A stretch of 43,222 nt of DNA from Branchiostoma floridae (lineage: Eukaryota; Chordata; Leptocardii; Amphioxiformes; Branchiostomatidae), in the NCBI RefSeq assembly GCF_000003815.2, contig NC_049980.1, forward strand, positions 3,466,173 to 3,509,394. The letters run 5' to 3'. Below, in pieces: positions 9,478 to 16,800 of the stretch. Position numbers and translations under genes: made by a program. Every line of letters starts with the position of its first letter. The first letter of the stretch is position 1. The notes beneath the pieces were generated by a model. The model saw only the letters and a program-made list of their open reading frames with translations. It was not told where the DNA came from and did no database searches.

Positions 9478-10734
9478 TACATATATATATATAGATAGTT
9501 AGATGTTGTGGAGTTTCATTCTGCTTTTCCTTACTGTCATTCACTTGAATTCATTCATTCATACATTCACGTTCACTCATTCGCATCTTTTCACGTCATT
9601 ATTCATTTCCCCATCAATTTAATCGGTTTTACAATTTTTGATTTAATCATTCGTTCAGGCATTGGTCATTCTTTCACTTTTCCTTCCTGCCTTCGAAATT
9701 AATTTCTTCGGTTATTCATCATGTTAACCTTCAAAGAAAGGTACTTTCCGAACATAATCTAATCAGGTTGGTACAATATAGAATATAGGAGAATTCTTTT
9801 ACACAACCAGTTAGTAAAGTTAGTACTCACTGATTTATAAAATGTTCCGGTGTCTCTCAGACATTTTCCTCGGAGCTTCTGACTGGAGTTCTACTTCTCA
9901 TTGCTACATGTAGCGGATGTAGATTGTGTTCTCGCCGCAAAAGCGCCACCACATTATATGATTGCATTTCAGTAAGAACAAAGAGCAGTTGATTGTTTGT
10001 CTATATCATCTGAAGGTAAACATCACATATGGCCTTGCAAATGTTACCGTTCTAGTTTAAATCTCTTTCTTGTACATCAATCAATCAATTCATTCTTTCA
10101 CTCCCTTGGATTAGCTGCCATAAACTTCACATTGAAACAGGAATACATACCTTCTGGAACAAAGACTTTGCAAATATTGTAATTTAGATACGTAAGAGGA
10201 CGAATGTCATTTAGTAGAGTGTAGATTGTTTACCATAGAGAGAAAAGAACTGTATAAGGTTATACAAAACCAATTTCCTTATTTCATACACTAAAGTTCT
10301 GTAGAAAAATTCATATTCCAAATAAAGCTAGACAAACCATCTATAATAAATCATATCTGCTCTTTTATCTCCACCAGAACAGAAAAGGGAGGAAAAGTTG
10401 AATTTATCCAGCAATAGTCTCTTTTTGTATCTTTTAACTGTATCTTTTCAACATGTCTTGTTGTGACCTGTACTTAGCCCGGTGTGGCAAAAATGTGCAA
10501 TAAAGGTCTTCATTCATTCATTCATTGACAGGTGACAATGACAGGCGTGACCATGACCAGGTCGCGGCCATCGCCGTGGGTGTCGTTGTCCTCGTCTGCG
10601 TCGTCGCCGCCATCGCGGCCTGTGTCGTTCTGCGCATGCGTCGCCGGAGAAAGGGGTTTGACATGACAGCTGCGTCGTACGGCATGGGTCACACCAACCC
10701 AGCCGTCGTCATGGAGACGGGGAATTCCAAGTGA
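1685..10734 (+). CDS. NT5E: Ecto-5'-nucleotidase (CD73/NT5E-like), ten exons, N terminus missing, transmembrane C terminus
   Basis: The family hydrolyses extracellular AMP to adenosine and phosphate at the cell surface. Ten GT-AG exons join in frame to 459 residues: 1685-1786, 3959-4045, 4809-5012, 5441-5563, 6062-6181, 6687-6830, 7335-7541, 8224-8364, 9204-9254, 10532-10734. Seen: metal-ligand histidines in LGHAG and GGHTNTFLYTG, the FGKYLGYL segment, the CR..EC disulphide region, NAGGIR, LPF and FLADGGDGY, which correspond to the AMP-binding residues of human CD73 (R354, N390, R395, F417, F500, D506). The last exon encodes a 24-residue hydrophobic helix followed by RMRRRRK and a short tail, so a type I membrane anchor is predicted instead of GPI. 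All introns are phase 1. The signal peptide and the first metal-binding motifs, roughly 190 residues, are not found upstream. Confidence 0.92.
1815..2020. repeat. GA-rich microsatellite
   Basis: Purine-rich (GA)n and (GACA)n low-complexity tract on the + strand in the first visible nucleotidase intron. It creates long Arg/Glu-rich and Ser/Leu-rich open frames that are not genes. Confidence 0.95.
2056..2575. repeat. 37-bp minisatellite
   Basis: About 13 to 14 copies of a 37-bp unit containing CCTTGGTACTGACCCATATA and TAGGCGGACAGGCCTGT. The start-to-start distance of successive CCTGTCC motifs (2224, 2261) is 37. Outer copies are degenerate, central ones nearly identical. Minus-strand frames of up to 252 codons are artefacts of the array. 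Confidence 0.93.
2576..2786. other. Intron DNA without recognisable features
   Basis: Unique-looking AT-rich intron sequence between the minisatellite and the TTAA target site at 2783-2786. Confidence 0.4.
2787..3672. mobile_element. TTAA-flanked MITE, 886 bp, piggyBac-like
   Basis: Perfect terminal inverted repeats: AGGGGCATTCCACTCCAGAA at the left, its complement at the right, flanked by TTAA at 2783-2786 and 3673-3676. TTAA duplication is the hallmark of piggyBac-type transposition. No transposase frame is present, so it is non-autonomous. An internal motif CTCGCTAACGGTAG occurs twice. A shorter relative lies at 12615-13163. Confidence 0.9.
3677..3920. mobile_element. Second TTAA-flanked MITE, 244 bp, abutting the first
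   Basis: Inverted ends of about 50 bp: GTCAAGCTTGCGTCACTGCG at the left pairs with CGCAGTGACGCAAGCTTGAC at the right, each preceded by a CACTTG/TCTCACT block. TTAA lies at 3673-3676 and 3921-3924. The left TTAA is also the right TTAA of the neighbouring element. No coding capacity. Confidence 0.85.
3959..4045 (+). CDS. NT5E: 5'-nucleotidase exon b
   Basis: Acceptor CACCAG, donor GTCAGC. Encodes VRGVDIVVGGHTNTFLYTG, with the GGH metal-ligand motif that closes the metallophosphatase domain. The acceptor lies only 35 bp after the right TTAA of a MITE. Confidence 0.92.
4140..4320. repeat. Degenerate short direct repeats in intron
   Basis: TGAGTTTTGA followed by TTGGCT, TAGCTA or TAGGCT recurs three or four times, then two ACCGGAAA blocks. 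Origin unknown. Confidence 0.45.
4809..5012 (+). CDS. NT5E: 5'-nucleotidase exon c
   Basis: Acceptor CTCCAG, donor GTAAGA. 67 full codons including PVLVVQDYAFGKYLGYL and GNPILL, the linker between the N- and C-terminal domains of the family. Confidence 0.92.
5181..5220. repeat. Perfect 18-bp hairpin
   Basis: TTTGAAGCAGGGCATATA at 5181-5198 is exactly complementary to 5203-5220 with a 4-base loop. It lies in a nucleotidase intron next to a (TA)n tract and may be a tiny fold-back element. Confidence 0.9.
5441..5563 (+). CDS. NT5E: 5'-nucleotidase exon d
   Basis: Acceptor TACAG, donor GTACGT. Encodes LLDGSCRLGECNLG, matching the Cys353-Arg354...Cys358 segment of human CD73, where the arginine contacts substrate. 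Confidence 0.9.
6062..6181 (+). CDS. NT5E: 5'-nucleotidase exon e
   Basis: Acceptor ACCAG, donor GTGAAG. Encodes GNLITDSMLHQ and AILNAGGIRSTI. The N..GIR motif provides the Asn and Arg that bind the nucleotide in this family. Confidence 0.92.
6224..6249. repeat. Perfect 26-bp palindrome
   Basis: GTCCATTCCCTGATCAGGGAATGGAC, perfectly self-complementary around TGATCA, 43 bases after the donor of nucleotidase exon e. Function unknown. Confidence 0.9.
6430..6660. repeat. Probable dispersed intronic repeat
   Basis: Contains ACCTTCGTGAAGCGGAGGTT and, later, CACGGAGGTTTGAAGACTCT, each followed by TTTGTGTGTTTG, plus CATTTGCATGACTTA. These phrases recall the dispersed family at 35725-37094 and 39450-39760. 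Ends not defined. Confidence 0.4.
6687..6830 (+). CDS. NT5E: 5'-nucleotidase exon f
   Basis: Acceptor TTGCAG, donor GTCAGT. Encodes SVTVGDIVGTLPFQNTIDIV, retaining the LPF phenylalanine that stacks on the adenine in CD73, followed by the EHSAS helix. Confidence 0.92.
7335..7541 (+). CDS. NT5E: 5'-nucleotidase exon g
   Basis: Acceptor CCTGCAG, donor GTGTGG. Encodes GLRVTYDEAQPVGQR, a CSKDC cysteine pair (CTKC in human, so one residue longer here) and MPTFLADGGDGYTMI, with the second base-stacking Phe and the ribose-binding Asp. Confidence 0.92.
8224..8364 (+). CDS. NT5E: 5'-nucleotidase exon h
   Basis: Acceptor CTCCAG, donor GTCAGT. Encodes GDLDTDILIEYIAALSPLSV and GLEGRLRI, the final helix and strand of the C-terminal domain (human DQDINVVSTYI...VEGRI). 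Confidence 0.9.
8396..8617 (+). mobile_element. tRNA-derived SINE with 15-bp target duplications
   Basis: The 222-bp body is flanked by perfect copies of TCTTGGTGATTAGTG at 8381-8395 and 8618-8632. Near its 5' end it carries a polymerase III type A box (TGGCGCAACGGCTAGAGCG) and a B-box-like GAGTTCGATAG. It ends in a T-rich tail. It sits in the intron between nucleotidase exons h and i. It is not a working tRNA, since no acceptor stem closes. Confidence 0.88.
9204..9254 (+). CDS. NT5E: 5'-nucleotidase exon i, short stalk exon
   Basis: A 51-base exon with acceptor TTTCAG and donor GTAAGG, keeping the 1-1 phase pattern. It encodes a polar Ser/Thr/Pro-containing linker (VTSPSVTHNGAMRTRPE) between catalytic domain and membrane anchor. 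It rests on splice signals and phase more than on homology. A dinucleotide repeat begins a few bases after the donor. Confidence 0.7.
9257..9495. repeat. Compound microsatellite (TA)n(CA)n(TC)n(TA)n(GA)n
   Basis: Consecutive dinucleotide tracts starting 3 bp after the donor of the 51-base nucleotidase exon. Length polymorphism so close to a splice site could affect exon use. All frames here are artefacts. Confidence 0.95.
9496..10379. other. Intron DNA, no gene seen
   Basis: AT-rich intron with TTCATTCATTC-like and TCAATCAATC-like runs. The short frames have no domain features or suitable splice sites. Confidence 0.4.
10440..10526 (+). mobile_element. LINE 3' end fragment with TTCA tail
   Basis: A short 3' UTR-like segment (GTGTGGCAAAAATGTGCAAT, AAAGGTCTTC) ends in four ATTC repeats. 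This tail type is shared with 24090-24145 (+) and, inverted, 26115-26140. It directly abuts the acceptor of the last nucleotidase exon. Confidence 0.6.
10532..10734 (+). CDS. NT5E: 5'-nucleotidase exon j: transmembrane helix and cytoplasmic tail
   Basis: Acceptor TTGACAG, stop TGA at 10732-10734. The GC-rich exon encodes VAAIAVGVVVLVCVVAAIAA followed by CVVLRMRRRRK and a ~27-residue tail ending ETGNSK. The basic cluster is a stop-transfer signal. A GPI signal should end in the hydrophobic stretch instead. The acceptor tract is made of TTCA repeats that look like a LINE tail. Confidence 0.85.
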
Positions 10735-10781
10735 TCAAAGATTCCGACGAATCACCCTCATTCCTCATGGTCCTTGTTAGG

Positions 10782-11447
10782 CTTAGGTCCCAATTCCCAA
10801 CCCGGGGCCCGGCCGGGTAGCTTTCGGAAACGAAAAATATTATATAAAAGGCAACAAAACTTCAACTTGTAACCCGGACATGTAAAACTGAAACATTCTC
10901 ATTCTCTTACTGTAGTCGTATTGCCGTCATCTGGAACAATTTACCACTAGACATCCGCCAACATATGTATTCTAACCTCACTCTACAGTCAGTTAAAAAA
11001 TTCTTGATTTCATATTATAGATCCCGATTAAGCGACACATTTACTGTTGATAACTTATGTACCTGGATAACCACCTGCAGATGCTCATTATGCATAGCGA
11101 CATAGTTTGATCTCCCATTATTCTGTTATGCCTTGCTATTCTCTCTTTTTTATTGCATGTATTATTGTATGTATTTAATGTCAGGCTTGTTTTTATCCTA
11201 AGTTTGTATATCTTTGGGGGAGTCGGCCTCGTAGAGGAACTTGATTTCTGTTGCCGACTCCCCCCAGATTGTACACAATCTGAGAAGTGGAATAAATGAA
11301 ATAAAAAAAAAATAAAACACAAAGAAGGTAAAAAAAATAGTAATGAGCCTAATTTGTGCATATTCCTTGATAAACACTTTCATCTTTCGTTTCCGAAAAA
11401 CATACCGGCCTGGCCCCGGTTTGGAATTGGGACCTAAACCTAAAGCC
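10782..11447. mobile_element. GC-rich TIR element containing an inserted LINE
   Basis: The left end (10782-10836, TTAGGTCCCAATTCC, GGGGCCCGGCCGGGTAG, TTTCGGAAACGAAA) is an imperfect inverted copy of 11385-11447. The same GC-rich terminus ends the small element at 11456-11633. The interior is occupied by a LINE fragment, so the original element was probably about 200 bp. Confidence 0.75.
10885..11335 (+). mobile_element. 5'-truncated LINE, 3' end with poly(A)-like tail
   Basis: A frame at 10914-11105 encodes RIAVIWNNLPLDIR followed by a Ser/Phe/Lys-rich stretch and stop TAG. The RxxxxWNxLPxxIR motif is typical of the C terminus of reverse-transcriptase polyproteins of Jockey/CR1-like LINEs. 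A 3' UTR with a GGGGGAGTCGGC/GCCGACTCCCCCC inverted repeat, AATAAA motifs and an A-rich tail follows. The 5' end is missing. Confidence 0.75.
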
Positions 11448-11455
11448 TGTATACA

Positions 11456-11633
11456 TCATATTTCCAAACCGGGGTCCGGCCGGGTAGCCTTGGGGATCAA
11501 AAACTATGATATAAAAGACAACAAACTAAACAAGACGTAAAGAAAATGGTCGGCATTTTTCCCCTGTTTTATGTATACACTTCTATTTTTAGTTTCCACA
11601 AACAACCCAACCGGGCCCCGGTTTGGAAATGTG
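11456..11633. mobile_element. Small GC-rich TIR MITE
   Basis: Left TTTCCAAACCGGGGTCCGG and right CCGGGCCCCGGTTTGGAAA are inverted. About 178 bp, with an AT-rich interior resembling the ends of the adjacent larger element (GATATAAAAGACAACAAA versus TATATAAAAGGCAACAAA). Confidence 0.75.
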
Positions 11634-11657
11634 ACATTGGCCTTAGACCGGACTGTC

Positions 11658-11770
11658 ATCAATCAATCAAACAATCAATGAATCAATCAATCAACCAATC
11701 AACCAATCAATCAATCAGTCAATCAATCAATCAAGCAACCAATCAATCATTCAATCAATCATTCAATGAA
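11658..11770. repeat. (TCAA)n microsatellite
   Basis: Degenerate tetranucleotide array ATCAATCAATCA with TCAACC, TCAGTC and TCATTC variants. Confidence 0.93.
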
Positions 11771-11809
11771 GCCATAAAATCAACAACATATAAACCAGTC
11801 GAATAACAA

Positions 11810-12614
11810 AATTCTATGTACACAACCTAGTGACTTTAACCTTCCTCGGGGCAGTTTTGTCTGGTTCACTTGCACTGCAGTACTGCAGCATAGGTGTCGC
11901 TACTTACAGATGCCGTCCCAAACATAGAGTTGCGTACAAAGAATTTGGTTATTCGGAGACTTAAAAATCTGATCAAAAGCACTGTTCATTAATTAGACAA
12001 ACACTCAATACATCAATCATTGATATGATTCATCAATATCAACGATCAATATTAATCATCAATATTGACGATGTGGATAAGGGATGTCAACCTATCTAGC
12101 AATGTGTGTATATAGTCATCTAAAATGAACATATCATACCGTTATTGATAGTTGTATATGCAATTTTAAAGATTTTTATAGTAATGTTTTGACTATCACG
12201 TGGAATCGACGCCATCTGATAGATAGTAATGTAGTAAGAATTAAAGCAAAGTTTTAAAAATGTGATTCGTAGCAAGATTTTGGAACAAAGAATATCTGTT
12301 TTTTACACCGAGTACCGGATTTGACAAGTCATATTGTGACCATCGCATACGTCACACGGCAGGTCAATGATATCTAACGCTGAAAAATACATCGAATTTT
12401 TATCTTTACTATGTAATTGATAACTGAATTGTATTGTGATATTGTAGCGCAATCTAGATCTCATCTCTGTACAAACCATGCATTTACAAATAAACCGTTC
12501 ATATATTTATTTTTCTCCAAGCGTATACATATTTCAGAGGTGTTGGTTCTTTTAATTATAAGTATCAATCTGTAATCACAGTGCAATCCTAATGCACATA
12601 AAGGCTGCAATTAT
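11810..12614. other. AT-rich intergenic DNA, no gene seen
   Basis: No splice-bounded frames or recognisable domains. A small ATCAATATYRACGATCAATATTAATCATC cluster of ATCAATAT-like repeats lies near 12015-12075. Confidence 0.45.
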
Positions 12615-13163
12615 AGGGGCATTCCACTGCAGAAGGGAGTGTTATTGCCCAATAGATAATGTATCAATGAATACATGATCAGCTGACCTTTTGTGGAATT
12701 CCACTTGTGGCGAATTATGCAACGTGTGTTTGTAAAACAATATGACACTCACTAAACCCATGCAGACTCTACCCATGTATTCCCTATACGTGTAGACATT
12801 TCCTTTATAGTAAATATTTTCGGCATAAATGAGGGGCGCTAAGCACACCAAGACGGTCAGTTGTTCATAAGATATCAAAGAACACATATCAAAACGTGTT
12901 TTTCTAAGCGCCCCTGAAATTAGCTTTGTATCCTAACTTACGTCAGCCGTTGTCAGGCACATATTATTCAGCCATAGGCTGAGATTGATTTAATTCAATT
13001 AGAGGGTACTTAGGGAGTTTTGTAGAAGACTAAATGCTTTTTTATGCGCGTGGGGCTAAAGGGTTCTCTATCGTATAATGGTACATAGCATACATTTGTC
13101 ACTTCTACAATTGATATCTATCGGAAAATAGCAGTCCCGTGTGGTGTGGAGTGGAATGCCCCT
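12615..13163. mobile_element. TTAA-family MITE, 549 bp, relative of 2787-3672
   Basis: Left AGGGGCATTCCACTGCAGAA and right GTGGAGTGGAATGCCCCT match the ends of the 2787-3672 element. TTAA follows at 13164-13167. The left flank reads TTAT (12611-12614), probably a mutated TTAA. The interior differs from the 886-bp copy beyond the ends. No transposase. Confidence 0.85.
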
Positions 13164-13562
13164 TTAACGTCTTAGCATTCACAAACCTCTTTGAAATGTT
13201 TTTATATGTATGCGCTTCACAGGGTAGATTGGCAGCTTATCCCAAAACATTAGTCTTGTCTACCATTCGACGAAAAACAATGTTTAAAATTAAAAATACT
13301 ATTCCCAACACGTAATATTCATAAAGAACGTGTCCTTACATAAAAGAATATCAAACTAAAACTACATCAGTGCTCCCTCAGACTAATCATGGTATTATAT
13401 TTTTCATATCTATCAATTTTTATTTTTAAAGACTGTGGCTTTTTAGCTTGACTAAATCACGCTTCTATCAGTACCAGGCCTTCCAGTGGCTGCCCCCCTA
13501 GAAGGAGTAATATTGTGTCATACAAACTAGAAAACTCCTTGTTTAGACAGTAAAGTGTGCAA
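13164..13562 (+). promoter_or_regulatory. 5' flank of gene A, conserved in outline with genes B and C
   Basis: Phrases shared in order with the flanks of gene B (about 19370-19697) and gene C (about 40200-40572): a CATACTGGCAGC/GATTGGCAGC block, CGACGAAAAACAA/TACGAAAAACAAA, CAGACTAATCATGGTA, and TAAAGACTG before the start codon. No TATA box is assigned. Conservation could reflect recent duplication alone. Confidence 0.45.
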
Positions 13563-13833
13563 ATGTCTGGGCAGGCAAATCCTGGCCGTACCGGCCTTGC
13601 AGGGCCTGGGGGCGGGCCAACCAGCGGGCCGCCCCGCCAACCTCCATCTGTCCACGACGATGAAGACGCAAGCGACGATGAAGACCACGTTTATGAGAAC
13701 TCGGACAACGTTGGCAACGAGGAAGCAGAATCCTCATACAAAAAAGAAGCGACCGAATCGTCCACAGATGACGTTTGGGCAGGGGACGTCAGACGTGATG
13801 TCTACGTCACTGACGCAGCGGACAAAAGCACAG
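13563..13833 (+). CDS. Gene A exon 1: cytoplasmic tail
   Basis: ATG at 13563 is preceded by AAA, and the first codons (MSGQ) equal those of gene C. 271 bases, donor GTACCA, phase 1. An in-frame GTG two codons earlier is not a credible start. Gene C exon 1 is also exactly 271 bases. Confidence 0.82.
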
Positions 13834-16800
13834 GTACCAACTTACGAAAATTCACAGTGCCGCGTTTAAAGGACAGCATCAGAAAATTTTCAATTCGTTA
13901 TTTTCCAGTAGTTTACTCATTAAAAAGTTGATGTACGTCAATTTTTACATTGACCCTGATATGACCCTGTAGACACGTTTGAACTTCGCGCTCTCCTCCT
14001 TTCCCCGCCGCGCTGGCCGATGACGTAATGGCCGCGTTCTGAGAGTCTGACGTCACAGATCCAAAACTTCTAGCCAGCCATTTTGCTCCGTGAACCTCGG
14101 TCCTCTCAGCGGTAAATAATCACTCCGCCATTCTGGAGTTCAGTCCGTAGTTGTTGACAATTACTTTGGTGGACCTGTAAGTCGCATTGTGACCTGTCTA
14201 CGAAGCCATAGTCCCCGGGAGACTAAACATGAATGAGCTTGCCTGCGAGTAAACCGCGCGGCGACGGGACGAAATCAAAACAATGGCGGTGGGGAAGGTT
14301 CACGCACCGTGCCATTCTGGACTGTTACAAGAGCGAGTTTGGGTCAATCCTTACCTTCTCCTTTCCGGACAGCACAGCGATAATTACACGTAAGCTTCCA
14401 CGAATTTTGGTTGAATTCACAGTTGTCCAACTGGCAGTGACATAAAAAAAAAAAGAAAAATTTTCCTCTGACAACATCGGACGATCCCCTTTTCGCGCCG
14501 AAACATACATACAACACAGGCCGGCATTGTGAATGGCGCGAAATGTCGGCTTCGTTTGAGAGTCCGTGATTTATTTTGATGGAACACCCAATAATCTCCG
14601 CCAAAGCTACATGATTGAAAAACCGGACAGTGCAGATAATTTACCCGAGAAACAGAAAATAAAGTGAGAGGCGAGGCGTAACTCGCTCGAATCTGTAAAA
14701 GTTGCGGTGCTATCTGTTTCGGCGCGATAAGGGGATCGTTCGATATGTAGTGATCAAGGGTATGTTGTCAGAGGAAAATGTTTCTTTTTTTTAATGTCAC
14801 TGCCAGTTGGACAACTGTGAATTCAACCAAAATTCGTGGAAGCTTACGTGTAATTATCGCTGTGCTGTCCGGAAAGGAGAAGGTAAGGATTGACCCAAAC
14901 TCGCTCTTGTAACAGTCCAGAATGGCACGGTGCGTGAACCTTCCCCACCGCCATTGTTTTGATTTCGTCCCGTCGCCGCGCGGTTTACTCGCAGGCAAGC
15001 AAGCTCATTCATGTTTAGTCTCCCGGGGACTATGGCTTCGTAGACAGGTCACAATGCGACTTACAGGTCCACGAAAGTAATTGTCAACAACTACGGACTG
15101 AACTCCAGAATGGCGGAGTGATTATTTACCGCTGAGAGGACCGAGGTTCACCGAGCAAAATGGCTGGCTAGAAGTTTTGGATCTGTGACGTCAGACTCTC
15201 AGAACGCGGCCATTACGTCATCGGCCAGCGCGGCGGGGAAAGGAGGAGAGCGCGAAGTTCAAACGTGTCTACAGGGTCATATTAGGCGGATCAATGTAAA
15301 AATTGACGTACATCAACTTTTTAATGAGTAAACTACTGGAAAATAATGAATTGAAAATTTTCTGATGCTGTCCTTTAAATAATGTTACGGCTTAGTTACG
15401 GTTTATTTAAGGGGGCCCCTCCGGGTACTTTATGGGCTGTTTTTTTCCGCACTTTCGGGCCGGACTCGTACATGGCCCTGTGAAACACCCTGTGGCTCAA
15501 GTGGCTATTTTGGAGCACGACCGGGCCCCTTAATTTTGTTAAGTCTAAATAGCGAAAAGCCTGTTCGAAAGCCGGCACCGCGACTCGAGAAAAAATGTTC
15601 TTTTGAGAAGCAAGCAGTGAAAACGTACATGCAAAATTTGCAAGTTTTCATTATGTTTTCCTTTCTGCTTCTCAAAATGACATTATTCGCGCGTCGTGGT
15701 GGCAGGTTCCGCACAGACGGTACAAATAAATAAATACTAGTAATAGTGAGAAATGCTGCATGATTAGAGTTCATTCGCTTTGGTCGAGTTAGGGCCGTGC
15801 GTATGTCTGGTGGCAGGAATTCAAGATCTAGAAGCATAGTAGTAACAATCGATGTTCAATAACATTAGAAGTGATACCTACCTACCTACCTACCTAGTCC
15901 CTTGACCTCCAGGTCGTTGGGGGGACAAGGTAGAAGTGATAGAACGTGCTAATAGTTGTAAAAAAGACGAACGTTTCAAAAGGTGACGACCGTTTTGGGA
16001 CGGAAATGAGCACCGCCTATAAAGCTGTCCAGTGCCACGCCGAACATTTTTTTCAAAATATTTTTTTATTTTATTGTAAATTATCAATATTTCAGATATT
16101 ATGAAAAGAACCTTTTTTTCTATGACCTGTTAACCCGGTAAAGCTCTCCATGGTAATTTTGGATGTTGCATGCATTTAGCCTCAAGACGTGCTATCTGTG
16201 ACGTGATTCACAGCCACCGTCACTTCCTCGCTGCTACCGTCGCCCTGGTAGCCCTGGTCTCAGCGCAAATCATTCTGACTGTCTATTCGGACGGTCGGTT
16301 CTCCAAAGTCGACGAGGTAGATGATTTACATAACATTTTTTTATGTTTTGGGTAGCGTTTGTGTGCGTGTGTGCTTGCTTGCATGTGTGTGTGTGTGTTT
16401 GTGTGTGTGTGTTTGTGTGTGTGTTTGTGTGTGTGTTTGTGTGTGTTTGTGTTTGTGTGTGTGCGTGCGCGTTTGTGTGTGTGTTTGTGTGAGTGTGTGT
16501 GATGGACAGCATAACTCTAGAAGGCATGAATGGTTTGTATTGATATTTGGTTTGTGGGTATGCCTCGATGAGGCCAGAAAATGATGAGATTCCAAGGCCT
16601 AGCGGCTTATTTAGGTACTGAAGGGGGACTTCCGGTTTTGATATCTCGAATTCTGGACATACTTTTGTGAGTTTTGAGTGGTAGATAGCTCTTGATGTAG
16701 AGAGTAGGTGGTGCTATTTGAGCCTGTGGCTTATGTATATACGTAACCAAAAAGGAGAATAACATTGATAGATGAAACTTATTCAAATGATGACGAGAAA

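Noticed and set aside
13563-13833. Separate small secreted protein encoded by exon 1 of gene A alone
   Set aside because: There is no signal peptide. The phase and length match gene C, and both lead to a TM exon, so exon 1 is a cytoplasmic tail.
14233-14998. Mirrored ~70-codon frames in the arms of the 1.5-kb fold-back
   Set aside because: They are the same sequence on opposite strands of an inverted repeat. No family resemblance or splice support, so not called as genes, although the CpG-rich arm might derive from a host exon.
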